The translations under genes and the position numbers were made by a program. From assembly GCA_964607245.1 (NCBI GenBank), contig CAZSIB010000019.1, forward strand, positions 1 to 11,939: a stretch of 11,939 bases of DNA, given 5' to 3'. The notes below the pieces were generated by a model, which ran no database searches, was not told the DNA's origin, and saw nothing but the letters and a program-made list of their open reading frames with translations. This stretch comes from CAZLPZ01 sp964607245. GTDB taxonomy: Bacteria; Pseudomonadota; Alphaproteobacteria; Micavibrionales; Micavibrionaceae. This document shows positions 1 through 6,498 of this stretch, piece after piece. Positions within the stretch are counted from its first letter, which is position 1; each line of letters begins with the position of its first letter.

Positions 1-529
1 CCAGGTGCAGCGCGAAAATCGCCATATCGACCGACATGCCATCATGGGGTGCCACGTTTGAGGAGAGCGGCGGATAGACCGTCCATCCCGTCCCGGCCCC
101 CGCGCCAATAAAGGCCGAGGCCACCAGGAGCAAAAACGCCGGGACGATCAGCCAAAACGAAATATTATTCAGACGCGGAAACGCCATGTCGGGCGCACCA
201 ATCATGAGTGGCACAAACCAGTTGCCAAACCCGCCGATCAACCCCGGCATCACCACAAAAAACACCATGATCAAGCCATGCGCGGTGATCCAAACGTTCC
301 ACATCTGCCCATCGGCGACCAGTTGCAGCCCCGGATCCTGAAGCTCCATGCGCATCAACATCGAGAACGTGCCGCCCACAAGGCCCGCAAAAATCGAGAA
401 TATGATATACAGCGTCCCAATATCCTTGTGGTTGGTCGAACAAAACCAGCGGGTAAAGAAGCCCGGTTTGTGGTCGTGGTGATCATCATGAGAATGCGCG
501 GGATGCGGAGTCGAGGTCGGAGCAGTCAT
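1..529 (-). CDS. ctaD: Cytochrome c oxidase subunit I, N-terminal part (cut by window edge)
   Basis: This is the catalytic haem-copper subunit of an aa3-type terminal oxidase, which reduces O2 at the inner membrane. The first 176 residues are visible. They show a His-rich cytoplasmic leader (about residues 9-20), the STNHKDIGTLY entry to helix 1 (31-41), and helix 2 with ITAHGLIMVFF, where His84 is the expected axial ligand of low-spin haem a. The family segment around GAGTGWTVYPPLSS (about 143-156) follows, and the frame runs off the window at AIFALHL, just before the next conserved helix. The ATG at 527-529 is preceded on the minus strand by GGAAG about 8 bases upstream, a good ribosome site. 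It lies 83 bases downstream of the VOC gene and belongs to a coxB-VOC-ctaD transcription unit. The identification is secure. The CuB/haem a3 ligands lie outside the window. Confidence 0.97.
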   Translation of the reverse strand, partial: MTAPTSTPHPAHSHDDHHDHKPGFFTRWFCSTNHKDIGTLYIIFSIFAGLVGGTFSMLMRMELQDPGLQLVADGQMWNVWITAHGLIMVFFVVMPGLIGGFGNWFVPLMIGAPDMAFPRLNNISFWLIVPAFLLLVASAFIGAGAGTGWTVYPPLSSNVAPHDGMSVDMAIFALHL

Positions 530-612
530 CTTTTATCTTCCTTTTGGTCTGTTTGTCTTTCATTATGTATGTCTTATATTCTAGCCATACTTTAGATTTC
601 TGTCTGTTGCCC

Positions 613-1011
613 TTACCCTGGTGACACATAGGCCAGGGCTTCAATTTTGTGGCCATCTNNNNNNNNNNGATCGAAAACGAAAGCCGCGTAATAATCATCG
701 GCGTAATGGGCCCGAATACCGGGGGCGCCCGCATCCCGCGCGCCGTTTTTCAGGGCGGCGGCATAAAATTCATCGACGCCCCTTTTCCCCCGCGCCTTGA
801 AACAAATATGCGATCCGTTGCAGGCCTGAACCACGCCGCGCGATGGGTCAAGCGGCGTATTGATAATAAAGAACGAATCGTTCTGGCCATAGGCAGCCAT
901 CACGCCGTCCTCACCAAAAAGATAGGTGTAATCGAGTGCGCCCATCACGGCATCATAAAATAATTTGGAGCGCTTAAAATCCGAGACACCGATTGAGACA
1001 TGCGCGAACAT
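613..1011 (-). CDS. VOC-family (glyoxalase/bleomycin-resistance fold) protein, interrupted by an assembly gap
   Basis: This is a protein of about 130 residues with the vicinal oxygen chelate layout. The N-terminal FAHVSIGVSDFKRSKLFYDA begins the first beta-alpha-beta unit, with His4 as a likely metal ligand. A central GSHICFKA supplies another His, and a C-terminal DGHKIEAL carries the usual terminal Glu. The family includes lyases, isomerases and dioxygenases on small metabolites, and the substrate cannot be told here. The N run at 659-668 falls inside the coding sequence between FVFD and DGHKIEAL. The reading frame is the same on both sides, and the family usually has a single Pro at that spot. 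A second N run covers the expected ribosome site immediately before the ATG at 1009-1011. The gene sits between coxB and ctaD, which is not where a VOC gene is normally expected. It is not related to oxidase assembly by any sequence feature I can see. Confidence 0.85.
   Translation of the reverse strand: MFAHVSIGVSDFKRSKLFYDAVMGALDYTYLFGEDGVMAAYGQNDSFFIINTPLDPSRGVVQACNGSHICFKARGKRGVDEFYAAALKNGARDAGAPGIRAHYADDYYAAFVFDXXXXDGHKIEALAYVSPG
659..668. other. Assembly gap (10 N) inside the VOC gene
   Basis: Ten consecutive Ns interrupt the VOC reading frame near its 3' end. A run of exactly ten is a common scaffolding placeholder, so the length need not be real. Protein continuity across the gap (FVFD then DGHKIEAL) argues that the two flanks truly belong together. 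Confidence 0.99.
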
Positions 1012-1012
1012 C

Positions 1013-1022
1013 NNNNNNNNNN
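1013..1022. other. Assembly gap (10 N) between coxB and the VOC gene
   Basis: Ten Ns lie between the coxB stop (1027-1029 on the plus coordinate) and the VOC start codon (1009-1011). They hide the ribosome site of the VOC gene. No coding continuity crosses this join, so the true spacing is unknown. Confidence 0.99.
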
Positions 1023-1026
1023 AAAC

Positions 1027-1905
1027 TTATATCCCTGCCCCCTGCCCCGAAACCGAGTCCTTCGCGGGCGCGGTAACGGCGGGGGCCGATGCCGCCGGCG
1101 CGTCCGCAATCCCTTGTTCTTTTTTCTTGGCGGCAATCCAGGCATTAAATTCGTCTTTGGACACCGCCTTGAATTCAATCGGCATATAGCCATGGCCCGT
1201 GCCGCAGATTTCCGAACACTGGCCGTAATAGGTGCCGGGTTTCGTCACATGCATCCAGGTTTCATTGAGACGCCCGGGCACCGCATCTTTTTTCACGCCA
1301 AACGCGGGTACAGCAAAGGAATGGATGACATCCGCCGCCGTAATCAAGACTTGGATATTTGTATCCACCGGAATAACGACGGGATTATCGGTTGAGAGCA
1401 GCCGGACCTGCCCTTTCGATTTATCAATCTCTTTTTCCGCGATCATGTTCGCCATGAAATTCACCCCGCCGTGATCTGGGTATTCATAGCCCCAATACCA
1501 TTGATACCCGGTGACTTTTAACGTCATATCCGGGGCTTTCACCTTGTCCATATAATAAAGGAGTTTAAGCGAGGGGATCACGATAATAATCAAAATGATG
1601 ACGGGCACGACGGTCCAGAGAATCTCAAGCGGAACGTTATGCGTGGTTTTAGAGGGGACCGGATTGGCGCGCGCGTTAAACCGGATGACCACATAGATCA
1701 AAAGCGCCAGCACAAAAAGCGCGATGCCCGTGATAATCCAAAGGAGCATGTTGTGAAAATCAATCAAGCGTTCCATGACGGGTGTCGCCGGCGCCTGAAG
1801 CCCTAGGCCCCATTCGGTTGGTTTTTCAGCCAAGGCCAAATCCGGCGTCCAAAACAAGCCAAGAAGCGCAACAACAAAAATGCGGGAGAACATGGAAAAA
1901 GACAT
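1027..1905 (-). CDS. coxB: Cytochrome c oxidase subunit II (CuA subunit)
   Basis: This subunit accepts electrons from cytochrome c through the binuclear CuA centre and passes them to haem a in subunit I. From the chosen ATG (1903-1905) the protein has 292 residues. It has a Sec signal peptide ending near ALA (residue 26), two membrane helices (about 53-75 and 94-116), the aromatic GYQWYWGYEYPD patch (about 133-144), and a periplasmic cupredoxin domain. The full CuA ligand set is present: His195 in VIHSF, then Cys230, Cys234, His238 and Met241 in CSEICGTGHGYM. The tail is Ala/Pro-rich and low in complexity. The start is not certain: the frame stays open upstream to a TTG at 1995, and no clear Shine-Dalgarno precedes either the 1905 ATG or the next Met at 1893. 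I chose 1905 because it gives a normal signal peptide. It is first in a coxB-VOC-ctaD order. Confidence 0.95.
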   Translation of the reverse strand: MSFSMFSRIFVVALLGLFWTPDLALAEKPTEWGLGLQAPATPVMERLIDFHNMLLWIITGIALFVLALLIYVVIRFNARANPVPSKTTHNVPLEILWTVVPVIILIIIVIPSLKLLYYMDKVKAPDMTLKVTGYQWYWGYEYPDHGGVNFMANMIAEKEIDKSKGQVRLLSTDNPVVIPVDTNIQVLITAADVIHSFAVPAFGVKKDAVPGRLNETWMHVTKPGTYYGQCSEICGTGHGYMPIEFKAVSKDEFNAWIAAKKKEQGIADAPAASAPAVTAPAKDSVSGQGAGI

Positions 1906-2050
1906 GGAGGAAAATTTTTCGTCGCGGTTAAAGGAAAGAGTTCCGCCAAACGCGGGCGTCATCGCGCGGGCGTCACAGAACAACACAACGCCCAAGATAA
2001 ACCGGGAAGCGGGGGTCCGTAAAGGGTATTCAAAACCAAATTAAACTTTA

Positions 2051-4075
2051 TCACTTGATCTGGGCCTTGATGGTTGGATCGACCACCATATACCTTTCGA
2101 TACCATAATCCAAGGCTCGGCGAAGTCGGTGCAGTCCTTCTTGTTGTGCGCGCGGATCTGAGTCTTTCAAAAGAATCAGGCCCGTAAACCACAACCCCAC
2201 AGGATCGTCCATACTTTGACTATGTATTTTCTGGGCCAACCGCCCGACCCGATCATCGTCCCCTTGGACGATATAATAGGACAGGTAAGGTACTGCCAAA
2301 TCCGTACGGTGGGGTGCCCGGGACAGCCAGGCCTCGACATCTTCCTCCCACCCTGTTTGATAAAAATCAAGAAGATCCCGGGTTAAAAGAGGGCGCAGCA
2401 TAAAAAGCATTTCCCCCCGCACCGTCAATATCGCATAATGAAGGCGCAAACCCAGACGATTTTTCGCCCGATATTCCCCGGCCCGGCAGAAGAGATCATT
2501 CAGCTTTGAAAGCTCTGCCGTCCCTGCCGCAGGATTTTTATCGCGACTAAATTTATCACTTAATTCATGGGCATACCCAGTGAGCAGGCGGGCCAAATGC
2601 ACATCCCCAATGACTGTATCTTCCCTTGTTTGAATACAATGCGGTGCGTGCGCCCGCATTTGTTTTTCTTGAGGCTTGTCATATGTCATCATTGTCTGTG
2701 CGGCAAGGAGTGCCCCCGCCCCTTGCAATATGGCCACACCCAAAAAAACCGCCCAAAGGCCGCGAAGCTTTTTTGTTACCTTAAGTGCTGGCGTCGGCCC
2801 CGCCACCCACCCCAGTGCCAAAGCAAGAAACGGGACATTCACAACGAAAATAAACCAAAAGGACCCAAGGGTCACCGCGCCACCGGAAAAAATAACCGCG
2901 GGGAGAAGCATTCGCCGGCGTGCCGCCATGGAGATTCCCGCCCACAGGGCAATCACCAATAAAAACCCAACAAGCCCCGTACTCACCAGTGTTTCAATAA
3001 ATATATTATGGGGATGAAAATGGTCCCACGCGACAAAATCCCACTGATTATTGATATCGGTTGTGACATCAATCCACGAAATGGGTAGAAATTTAAAAAC
3101 ATGTTCGGGAAACATTCCCCACCCAAACCCCGTCATCATTCCAGCCGGATTTTCAAAAAGCGGGGCGTACCCCATTTTAAATAAAAACGCACGCGCGATA
3201 ACGGAATATAGTCCGGGCGCACGATGCACATGCCCATCCGCGTCCGTCAAAACCTGTGCGATTCCTTCGACCACGCCCCAGACCAAGGGGATCATCCCAA
3301 TAAACAAAAGAACAAGGACAAGCCGCATTTGACGCGACGTACACATGCCCCGTTTTCGAATATAGAAACATCCAAATAATATGGGAGCCCCCAGAACGGC
3401 AAACAAAATTCCCGCCTGATTTCCTGTTAAAATGGTTGCGATCACATACGCGGCAAATAAACCAACCTTACTCATAAGCGGCCGGACGAATGTCCATGCC
3501 ATGACAAAAAGCGCGAGAATTGACCAAGCCATATAATCTGGAAAATTATATGGCGTTGGAAGATGCACTCCCAAAAACCGATTGGCCATATAGGGAGTAA
3601 AACAGACTAAAAACCCGATCAGCGCGACAATAAACAGGCCCCGTCGCACGTACGGCAATCGGCACAAGAATATAGCCATAAAAGAAAATATCGAGAAATT
3701 AAGCCACCAGAGCGCGCCTTCGCCGTTTTGAGGGAGGCCGATAAAATGACGAAGGGGAAAATCAAGACGGGGGAGGATCGCCAACGACCACACCCCCACC
3801 AAGAAAGGAAAAAGGACGAGGGGATGCGCCGCTATTTTTCCCATATGCTTTGGATAGAGGATTGAGAATCGTATCAAACAAACAGAAAGTCCCAGGCTGG
3901 TGAGATGATAGGCAATATTGATGGCTTCACTTTGGGGCCAAACCCCCCGACCAATCCCGGGATAAGCAAGAAAAAACCAAAAAAACGACCCAGAGAAAAG
4001 AACGATTGACCATAAGATCCACAGACGAGCCTGTCCCAATATTCTGTCTTGTGGTAAAACTGCAGCACTGTTCAT
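2051..4075 (-). CDS. O-antigen ligase / Wzy-type polymerase-like membrane protein with C-terminal soluble domain
   Basis: This is a polytopic inner-membrane protein of 674 residues from the ATG at 4073-4075. The first ~430 residues contain roughly ten or more hydrophobic helices. The Wzy_C-type signature is in the large periplasmic loop: GFGWGMFPEH followed by DHFHPHNIFIET and STGLVGFLLV. The HPHN motif (about 354-357) is placed like the catalytic His of WaaL-type ligases. TGNQAG (about 217-222) sits where the family usually has a conserved polar motif before a helix. After the last helix (about 438-459) there is a ~210-residue soluble tail with helical, TPR-like spacing near its end. Members join or polymerise undecaprenyl-linked glycans, or glycosylate proteins, on the periplasmic side. 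No other polysaccharide gene is in view, so the glycan acceptor is unknown. The frame is open 36 codons further upstream, but that would run through the divergent promoter region. Composition is more AT-rich than the oxidase genes. Confidence 0.85.
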   Translation of the reverse strand: MNSAAVLPQDRILGQARLWILWSIVLFSGSFFWFFLAYPGIGRGVWPQSEAINIAYHLTSLGLSVCLIRFSILYPKHMGKIAAHPLVLFPFLVGVWSLAILPRLDFPLRHFIGLPQNGEGALWWLNFSIFSFMAIFLCRLPYVRRGLFIVALIGFLVCFTPYMANRFLGVHLPTPYNFPDYMAWSILALFVMAWTFVRPLMSKVGLFAAYVIATILTGNQAGILFAVLGAPILFGCFYIRKRGMCTSRQMRLVLVLLFIGMIPLVWGVVEGIAQVLTDADGHVHRAPGLYSVIARAFLFKMGYAPLFENPAGMMTGFGWGMFPEHVFKFLPISWIDVTTDINNQWDFVAWDHFHPHNIFIETLVSTGLVGFLLVIALWAGISMAARRRMLLPAVIFSGGAVTLGSFWFIFVVNVPFLALALGWVAGPTPALKVTKKLRGLWAVFLGVAILQGAGALLAAQTMMTYDKPQEKQMRAHAPHCIQTREDTVIGDVHLARLLTGYAHELSDKFSRDKNPAAGTAELSKLNDLFCRAGEYRAKNRLGLRLHYAILTVRGEMLFMLRPLLTRDLLDFYQTGWEEDVEAWLSRAPHRTDLAVPYLSYYIVQGDDDRVGRLAQKIHSQSMDDPVGLWFTGLILLKDSDPRAQQEGLHRLRRALDYGIERYMVVDPTIKAQIK

Positions 4076-4144
4076 GAAATCGATGCCTGTATTGTGTTCT
4101 TTCTTGTTGACCCAGATGAACAATGTTTCACTGAACCTGCTTTT

Positions 4145-4161
4145 CCCCCAATTTTTGGGGG
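4145..4161 (+). promoter_or_regulatory. Leader hairpin with following U-rich tract, upstream of the outer-membrane protein gene
   Basis: A perfect 7-bp inverted repeat (CCCCCAA / TTGGGGG, 3-base loop) is followed on the plus strand by a T-rich tract (about 4165-4178). It ends 37 bases before the barrel gene's ATG and just before its ribosome site. It could be a leader attenuator, an mRNA-stabilising 5' hairpin, or a terminator of upstream plus-strand transcription. On the minus strand no T tract follows it, so termination in that direction is unlikely. Confidence 0.5.
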
Positions 4162-4185
4162 CTATCTTTTGTTTTTTCAACAAAA

Positions 4186-4190
4186 AAGGA
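4186..4190 (+). promoter_or_regulatory. Ribosome binding site of the barrel gene
   Basis: AAGGA ends 8 bases before the ATG at 4199. It fixes the start at the signal-peptide methionine rather than at the in-frame codon at 4094. Confidence 0.75.
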
Positions 4191-4198
4191 AATCGTCA

Positions 4199-5317
4199 AT
4201 GAAAATCTCTCGTTATGCACTCGCCGCTGTTGTGGCCGTTGCCGTCACTGGCACGACACAATCCGCCCAAGCGGCTTATTCCTGTTCGAATGCCACGTAT
4301 GGCTCCAGCTATTCCACCTGTTCGACGGATAATACCAGCAACGCGAACGCGACAACCGTTACCTCTGTTGCTGTTCTTTCCGCCGCCGCAACACAAACAG
4401 CCGGCATCATCTCGAACCGCGTGGCCCAGGCCATTGGCGGGACGGATGGTTCGTTCCATGTCGCAGCAAACGGTTTTTCGGCCTCGACAGGTAAAGCGGC
4501 CGGTGATGGTTCGGACGATGTCGGTGTCTGGGTTTCTGGTTCTTGGACCGGTGCCGAAGATGATAACGACGATACCGCTTTTGACGGGACGACTCGTACA
4601 GGTATGGCCGGGATTGATTACCGTGTTTCCGATATGACCTTGATCGGTCTTTCGGCTGGGTACGAAAAATCTGATTTTGACACCGCCTATAACGGTTTTG
4701 GTGGCGTTGATGGTTCCCTTGAAGGCAGCGGATGGACGGTTGCGCCTTATGCCGCATTCGACATGGGAAGCATGACCACGACTTTAAGCGTTGGGTATTC
4801 CATGATTGATTATGATACCGTTCGCTATGACCCGAACACCGGGAATACGATCACTGGGTCGACCGATGCCAATCGTTACTTTGTGAATGCGGGCGTGGGT
4901 GGATCTCATGATCTTGCTGAACATGTTCGTTTGCGCACAAACGCGAGCGTGTTCTATGTCTCTGAGAACAAAGACGACTTCACAGAAGATGAATCAAACG
5001 GTTCGACCATTGCTCAAGATGGTGAGACCACACATCTGGGCCGCGCCGCGCTTGATTTCCGTCTGGGCTATATGTTCGAAGGGATCGAACCCTATGCCTT
5101 GGCCGGGGTTGAGTATGATTTCTCGAAATCAGATGTTCCCTTGGCAGCAGGCCAAACCGAATCGGGTACCGAAGATGATTTCGGCGCCAAATTTGGGGGT
5201 GGTGTTGTCTTGAACCTGGGCGACAATGTGACCGGCGGACTTGAGGCCTATACCTCTCAATTCCGTAGCGACTATGATGAAGTCACCGGAACCGCCACGC
5301 TGCGCGTACGCTTCTAA
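4199..5317 (+). CDS. Outer-membrane beta-barrel protein, autotransporter-domain type, with minimal passenger
   Basis: This is a predicted outer-membrane protein of 372 residues. The Sec signal peptide is residues 1-25, cleaved after AQA. A mature N-terminus of about 80 residues is rich in Ser, Thr, Asn and Ala and carries Cys29 and Cys41. A barrel of about 265 residues begins near DDVGVWVSGSWTG (about 106-118). It consists of alternating amphipathic strands with long acidic loops and ends in ATLRVRF, a terminal Phe as expected for BAM recognition. The pattern (GMAGIDYRVSDMTLIGLSAGY, then WTVAPYAAFDMG) resembles the autotransporter beta-domain of many alphaproteobacterial surface proteins. There is no real passenger, so it is more probably a structural barrel or adhesin-like porin than a secretor. 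The ATG at 4199 has AAGGA at 4186-4190. A longer frame from 4094 is rejected because it precedes the signal peptide. Transcription should stop at the terminator beginning at 5344. Confidence 0.85.
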   Translation: MKISRYALAAVVAVAVTGTTQSAQAAYSCSNATYGSSYSTCSTDNTSNANATTVTSVAVLSAAATQTAGIISNRVAQAIGGTDGSFHVAANGFSASTGKAAGDGSDDVGVWVSGSWTGAEDDNDDTAFDGTTRTGMAGIDYRVSDMTLIGLSAGYEKSDFDTAYNGFGGVDGSLEGSGWTVAPYAAFDMGSMTTTLSVGYSMIDYDTVRYDPNTGNTITGSTDANRYFVNAGVGGSHDLAEHVRLRTNASVFYVSENKDDFTEDESNGSTIAQDGETTHLGRAALDFRLGYMFEGIEPYALAGVEYDFSKSDVPLAAGQTESGTEDDFGAKFGGGVVLNLGDNVTGGLEAYTSQFRSDYDEVTGTATLRVRF

Positions 5318-5326
5318 TAAAATCGT

Positions 5327-6169
5327 ATGCTTCTCTTGAATAAAAAAGCGGCCAGAGGGATTCTTCTGGCCGCTTTTATTTTGTATGGCCTTTCTGGTCT
5401 TACCGGATGTTCCTCCGTTTCTGACCGACAAAATCTCGCGCAAAACCTTGTCGATCAAGCGGGATATCACCCCCAAACAATCCCCACAGCCTTTTTTGAT
5501 TTATATGCGGCAACCCCAACCCGGCGGCCAACCGCTTCTTCTCTTGCCCCTCTCACCTTTGTCATTGAAGGCGATGGGTATGCTTGGGTCGACCGCCGCC
5601 ACCCCACACGTAATCCAACCCCGAAAAATCCCGTGGGGCTTCGTCTTGCCACCGGCCCCTTTTATGGCGCCACCTATTTGGCACGACCCTGCCAATATGT
5701 GGATGATCCCCGCTGTACCGTTTTGGATTGGACGGATGATCGATTTTCGTCCGATGTTCTTGCCTCGTATATGTCTGCGATCGATCGCTTAAAACAGGGC
5801 ACGGATACGGCCCGGCCTGTTCATCTTGTGGGGTATTCCGGGGGTGCGTATATTGCCCTGTCCCTGGCCGCGATGCGCCGCGATATTCGGTATGTGACGA
5901 CGGTTGCCGGGTTACTTGACCCGGTATCATGGGCGGATGATCACCGGATCACGCGGCTTCGCGGAGTGTCTTCCTTTGCCGCTCTCGCCACGCGGTCGCA
6001 GGGTACGTATTTTACCCATTGGTGCGGCGAAAAAGATGATGTGATCCTGTGCGCCCAGCATGAGAAATGGCGCGCCGCCCTGCCCCCACATGTCCAGGGC
6101 TTTCATCATTGGCGCACGATTCCCGGCGCAACGCACCAAACGATTTACCGCGGGGTTGTGGCTCCTTAA
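5327..6169 (+). CDS. Lipoprotein with alpha/beta-hydrolase fold
   Basis: This is a 280-residue protein with a lipoprotein signal peptide: NKKAARG as the positive n-region, a hydrophobic core, and lipobox LTGC with Cys28 as the lipidated residue. The body reads as a serine hydrolase. IEGDGYAWVDR (about 85-95) is typical of a lipoprotein hydrolase family in Alphaproteobacteria. The nucleophile elbow is GYSGG with Ser171. Asp237 or Asp238 in GEKDDVI is the likely acid, and His270 in PGATHQT completes the triad. Cys residues around 124-131 and 231-243 may form disulphides, fitting a periplasmic site. The substrate is unknown. The start is uncertain: the ATG at 5327 and an in-frame TTG at 5336 (giving MNKKAARG) both keep the signal peptide, and neither has a good ribosome site. 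A strong terminator hairpin overlaps codons 6-17. The gene starts 9 bases after the barrel gene's stop. Confidence 0.82.
   Translation: MLLLNKKAARGILLAAFILYGLSGLTGCSSVSDRQNLAQNLVDQAGYHPQTIPTAFFDLYAATPTRRPTASSLAPLTFVIEGDGYAWVDRRHPTRNPTPKNPVGLRLATGPFYGATYLARPCQYVDDPRCTVLDWTDDRFSSDVLASYMSAIDRLKQGTDTARPVHLVGYSGGAYIALSLAAMRRDIRYVTTVAGLLDPVSWADDHRITRLRGVSSFAALATRSQGTYFTHWCGEKDDVILCAQHEKWRAALPPHVQGFHHWRTIPGATHQTIYRGVVAP
5344..5382 (+). terminator. Rho-independent terminator inside the lipoprotein's 5' coding sequence
   Basis: A 13-bp perfect stem (AAAAGCGGCCAGA at 5344-5356 pairs with TCTGGCCGCTTTT at 5365-5377) has an 8-base loop and runs into TTTTATTTT (5374-5382). The GC core plus U tract is textbook. 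It lies 26 bases after the barrel gene's stop codon and is most simply its terminator, but it overlaps the lipoprotein's signal-peptide codons. Confidence 0.85.
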
Positions 6170-6262
6170 AAAAAGTAAATTAGCGCTTCGAGAAAATCTT
6201 CCTTTCCCCTTGATCTTTCATGCTTGATGCCGTAAAAGCGGGGCTTAGAGAATTGTTCCTTT

Positions 6263-6268
6263 TATAAT
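6263..6268 (+). promoter_or_regulatory. Candidate -10 element of the infA promoter
   Basis: A perfect TATAAT lies 9 bases before the infA ATG, in a 108-base intergenic region. No good -35 is visible at 16-18 bases upstream. If used, transcription would begin about 3 bases before the ATG, making the mRNA nearly leaderless. Confidence 0.4.
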
Positions 6269-6277
6269 GTTGTTTTT

Positions 6278-6496
6278 ATGGCAAAAGAAGATCTGATCGA
6301 ATTTAAAGGGGTGGTGACCGAAGTCCTCCCGAACGCGATGTTCCGCGTGAAACTGGAAAATGGCCATGAAATCCTGGGCCACAGCGCCGGGAAAATGCGT
6401 AAAAACCGCATCCGCGTGTTGGTCGGGGACAACGTTGTTGTCGAAATGACCCCCTATGACCTGACCAAAGGCCGCATTATTTTCCGCGAGAAATAA
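6278..6496 (+). CDS. infA: Translation initiation factor IF-1
   Basis: IF-1 binds the ribosomal A site during initiation and cooperates with IF-2 and IF-3. The product has 72 residues, the normal length, and is one OB (S1-like) domain. Recognisable family segments are MAKEDLIEFKGVVTEVLPNA, FRVKLENGH, GHSAGKMRKNRIRVLVGD and the terminal LTKGRIIFREK. No Shine-Dalgarno precedes the ATG at 6278: the upstream stretch is almost pure A/T with a TATAAT at 6263. It heads a cluster with the NADAR gene, maf and the RNase E/G gene. The infA-maf-RNase order is familiar from Alphaproteobacteria, which supports the assignment. The stop is 2 bases before the next gene's TTG start, suggesting a shared transcript. 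Confidence 0.97.
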   Translation: MAKEDLIEFKGVVTEVLPNAMFRVKLENGHEILGHSAGKMRKNRIRVLVGDNVVVEMTPYDLTKGRIIFREK

Positions 6497-6498
6497 GT

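Noticed and set aside
659..668. The N run as evidence for a broken VOC gene
   Set aside because: The reading frame and family motifs continue on both sides, so an assembly gap is the simpler explanation than a pseudogene.
1906..1995. In-frame extension of coxB to a TTG at 1995
   Set aside because: It adds 30 residues before a normal signal peptide and has no ribosome site. The shorter start is favoured, though its own ribosome site is also weak.
4107..4135. TTGACC at 4107-4112 as -35 for the barrel gene
   Set aside because: No acceptable -10 lies 16-18 bases downstream (ACTGAA matches only two of six). It is not strong enough to report as a promoter.
4076..4183. In-frame extension of the ligase-like gene upstream of 4075
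   Set aside because: It would cover the divergent regulatory region and adds a polar, Lys-rich stretch unlike the N-terminus of a polytopic membrane protein.
4094..4198. In-frame extension of the barrel gene upstream of its signal peptide
   Set aside because: It would put 35 residues before a standard Sec signal peptide, run through the leader hairpin, and ignore the clear ribosome site at 4186-4190.
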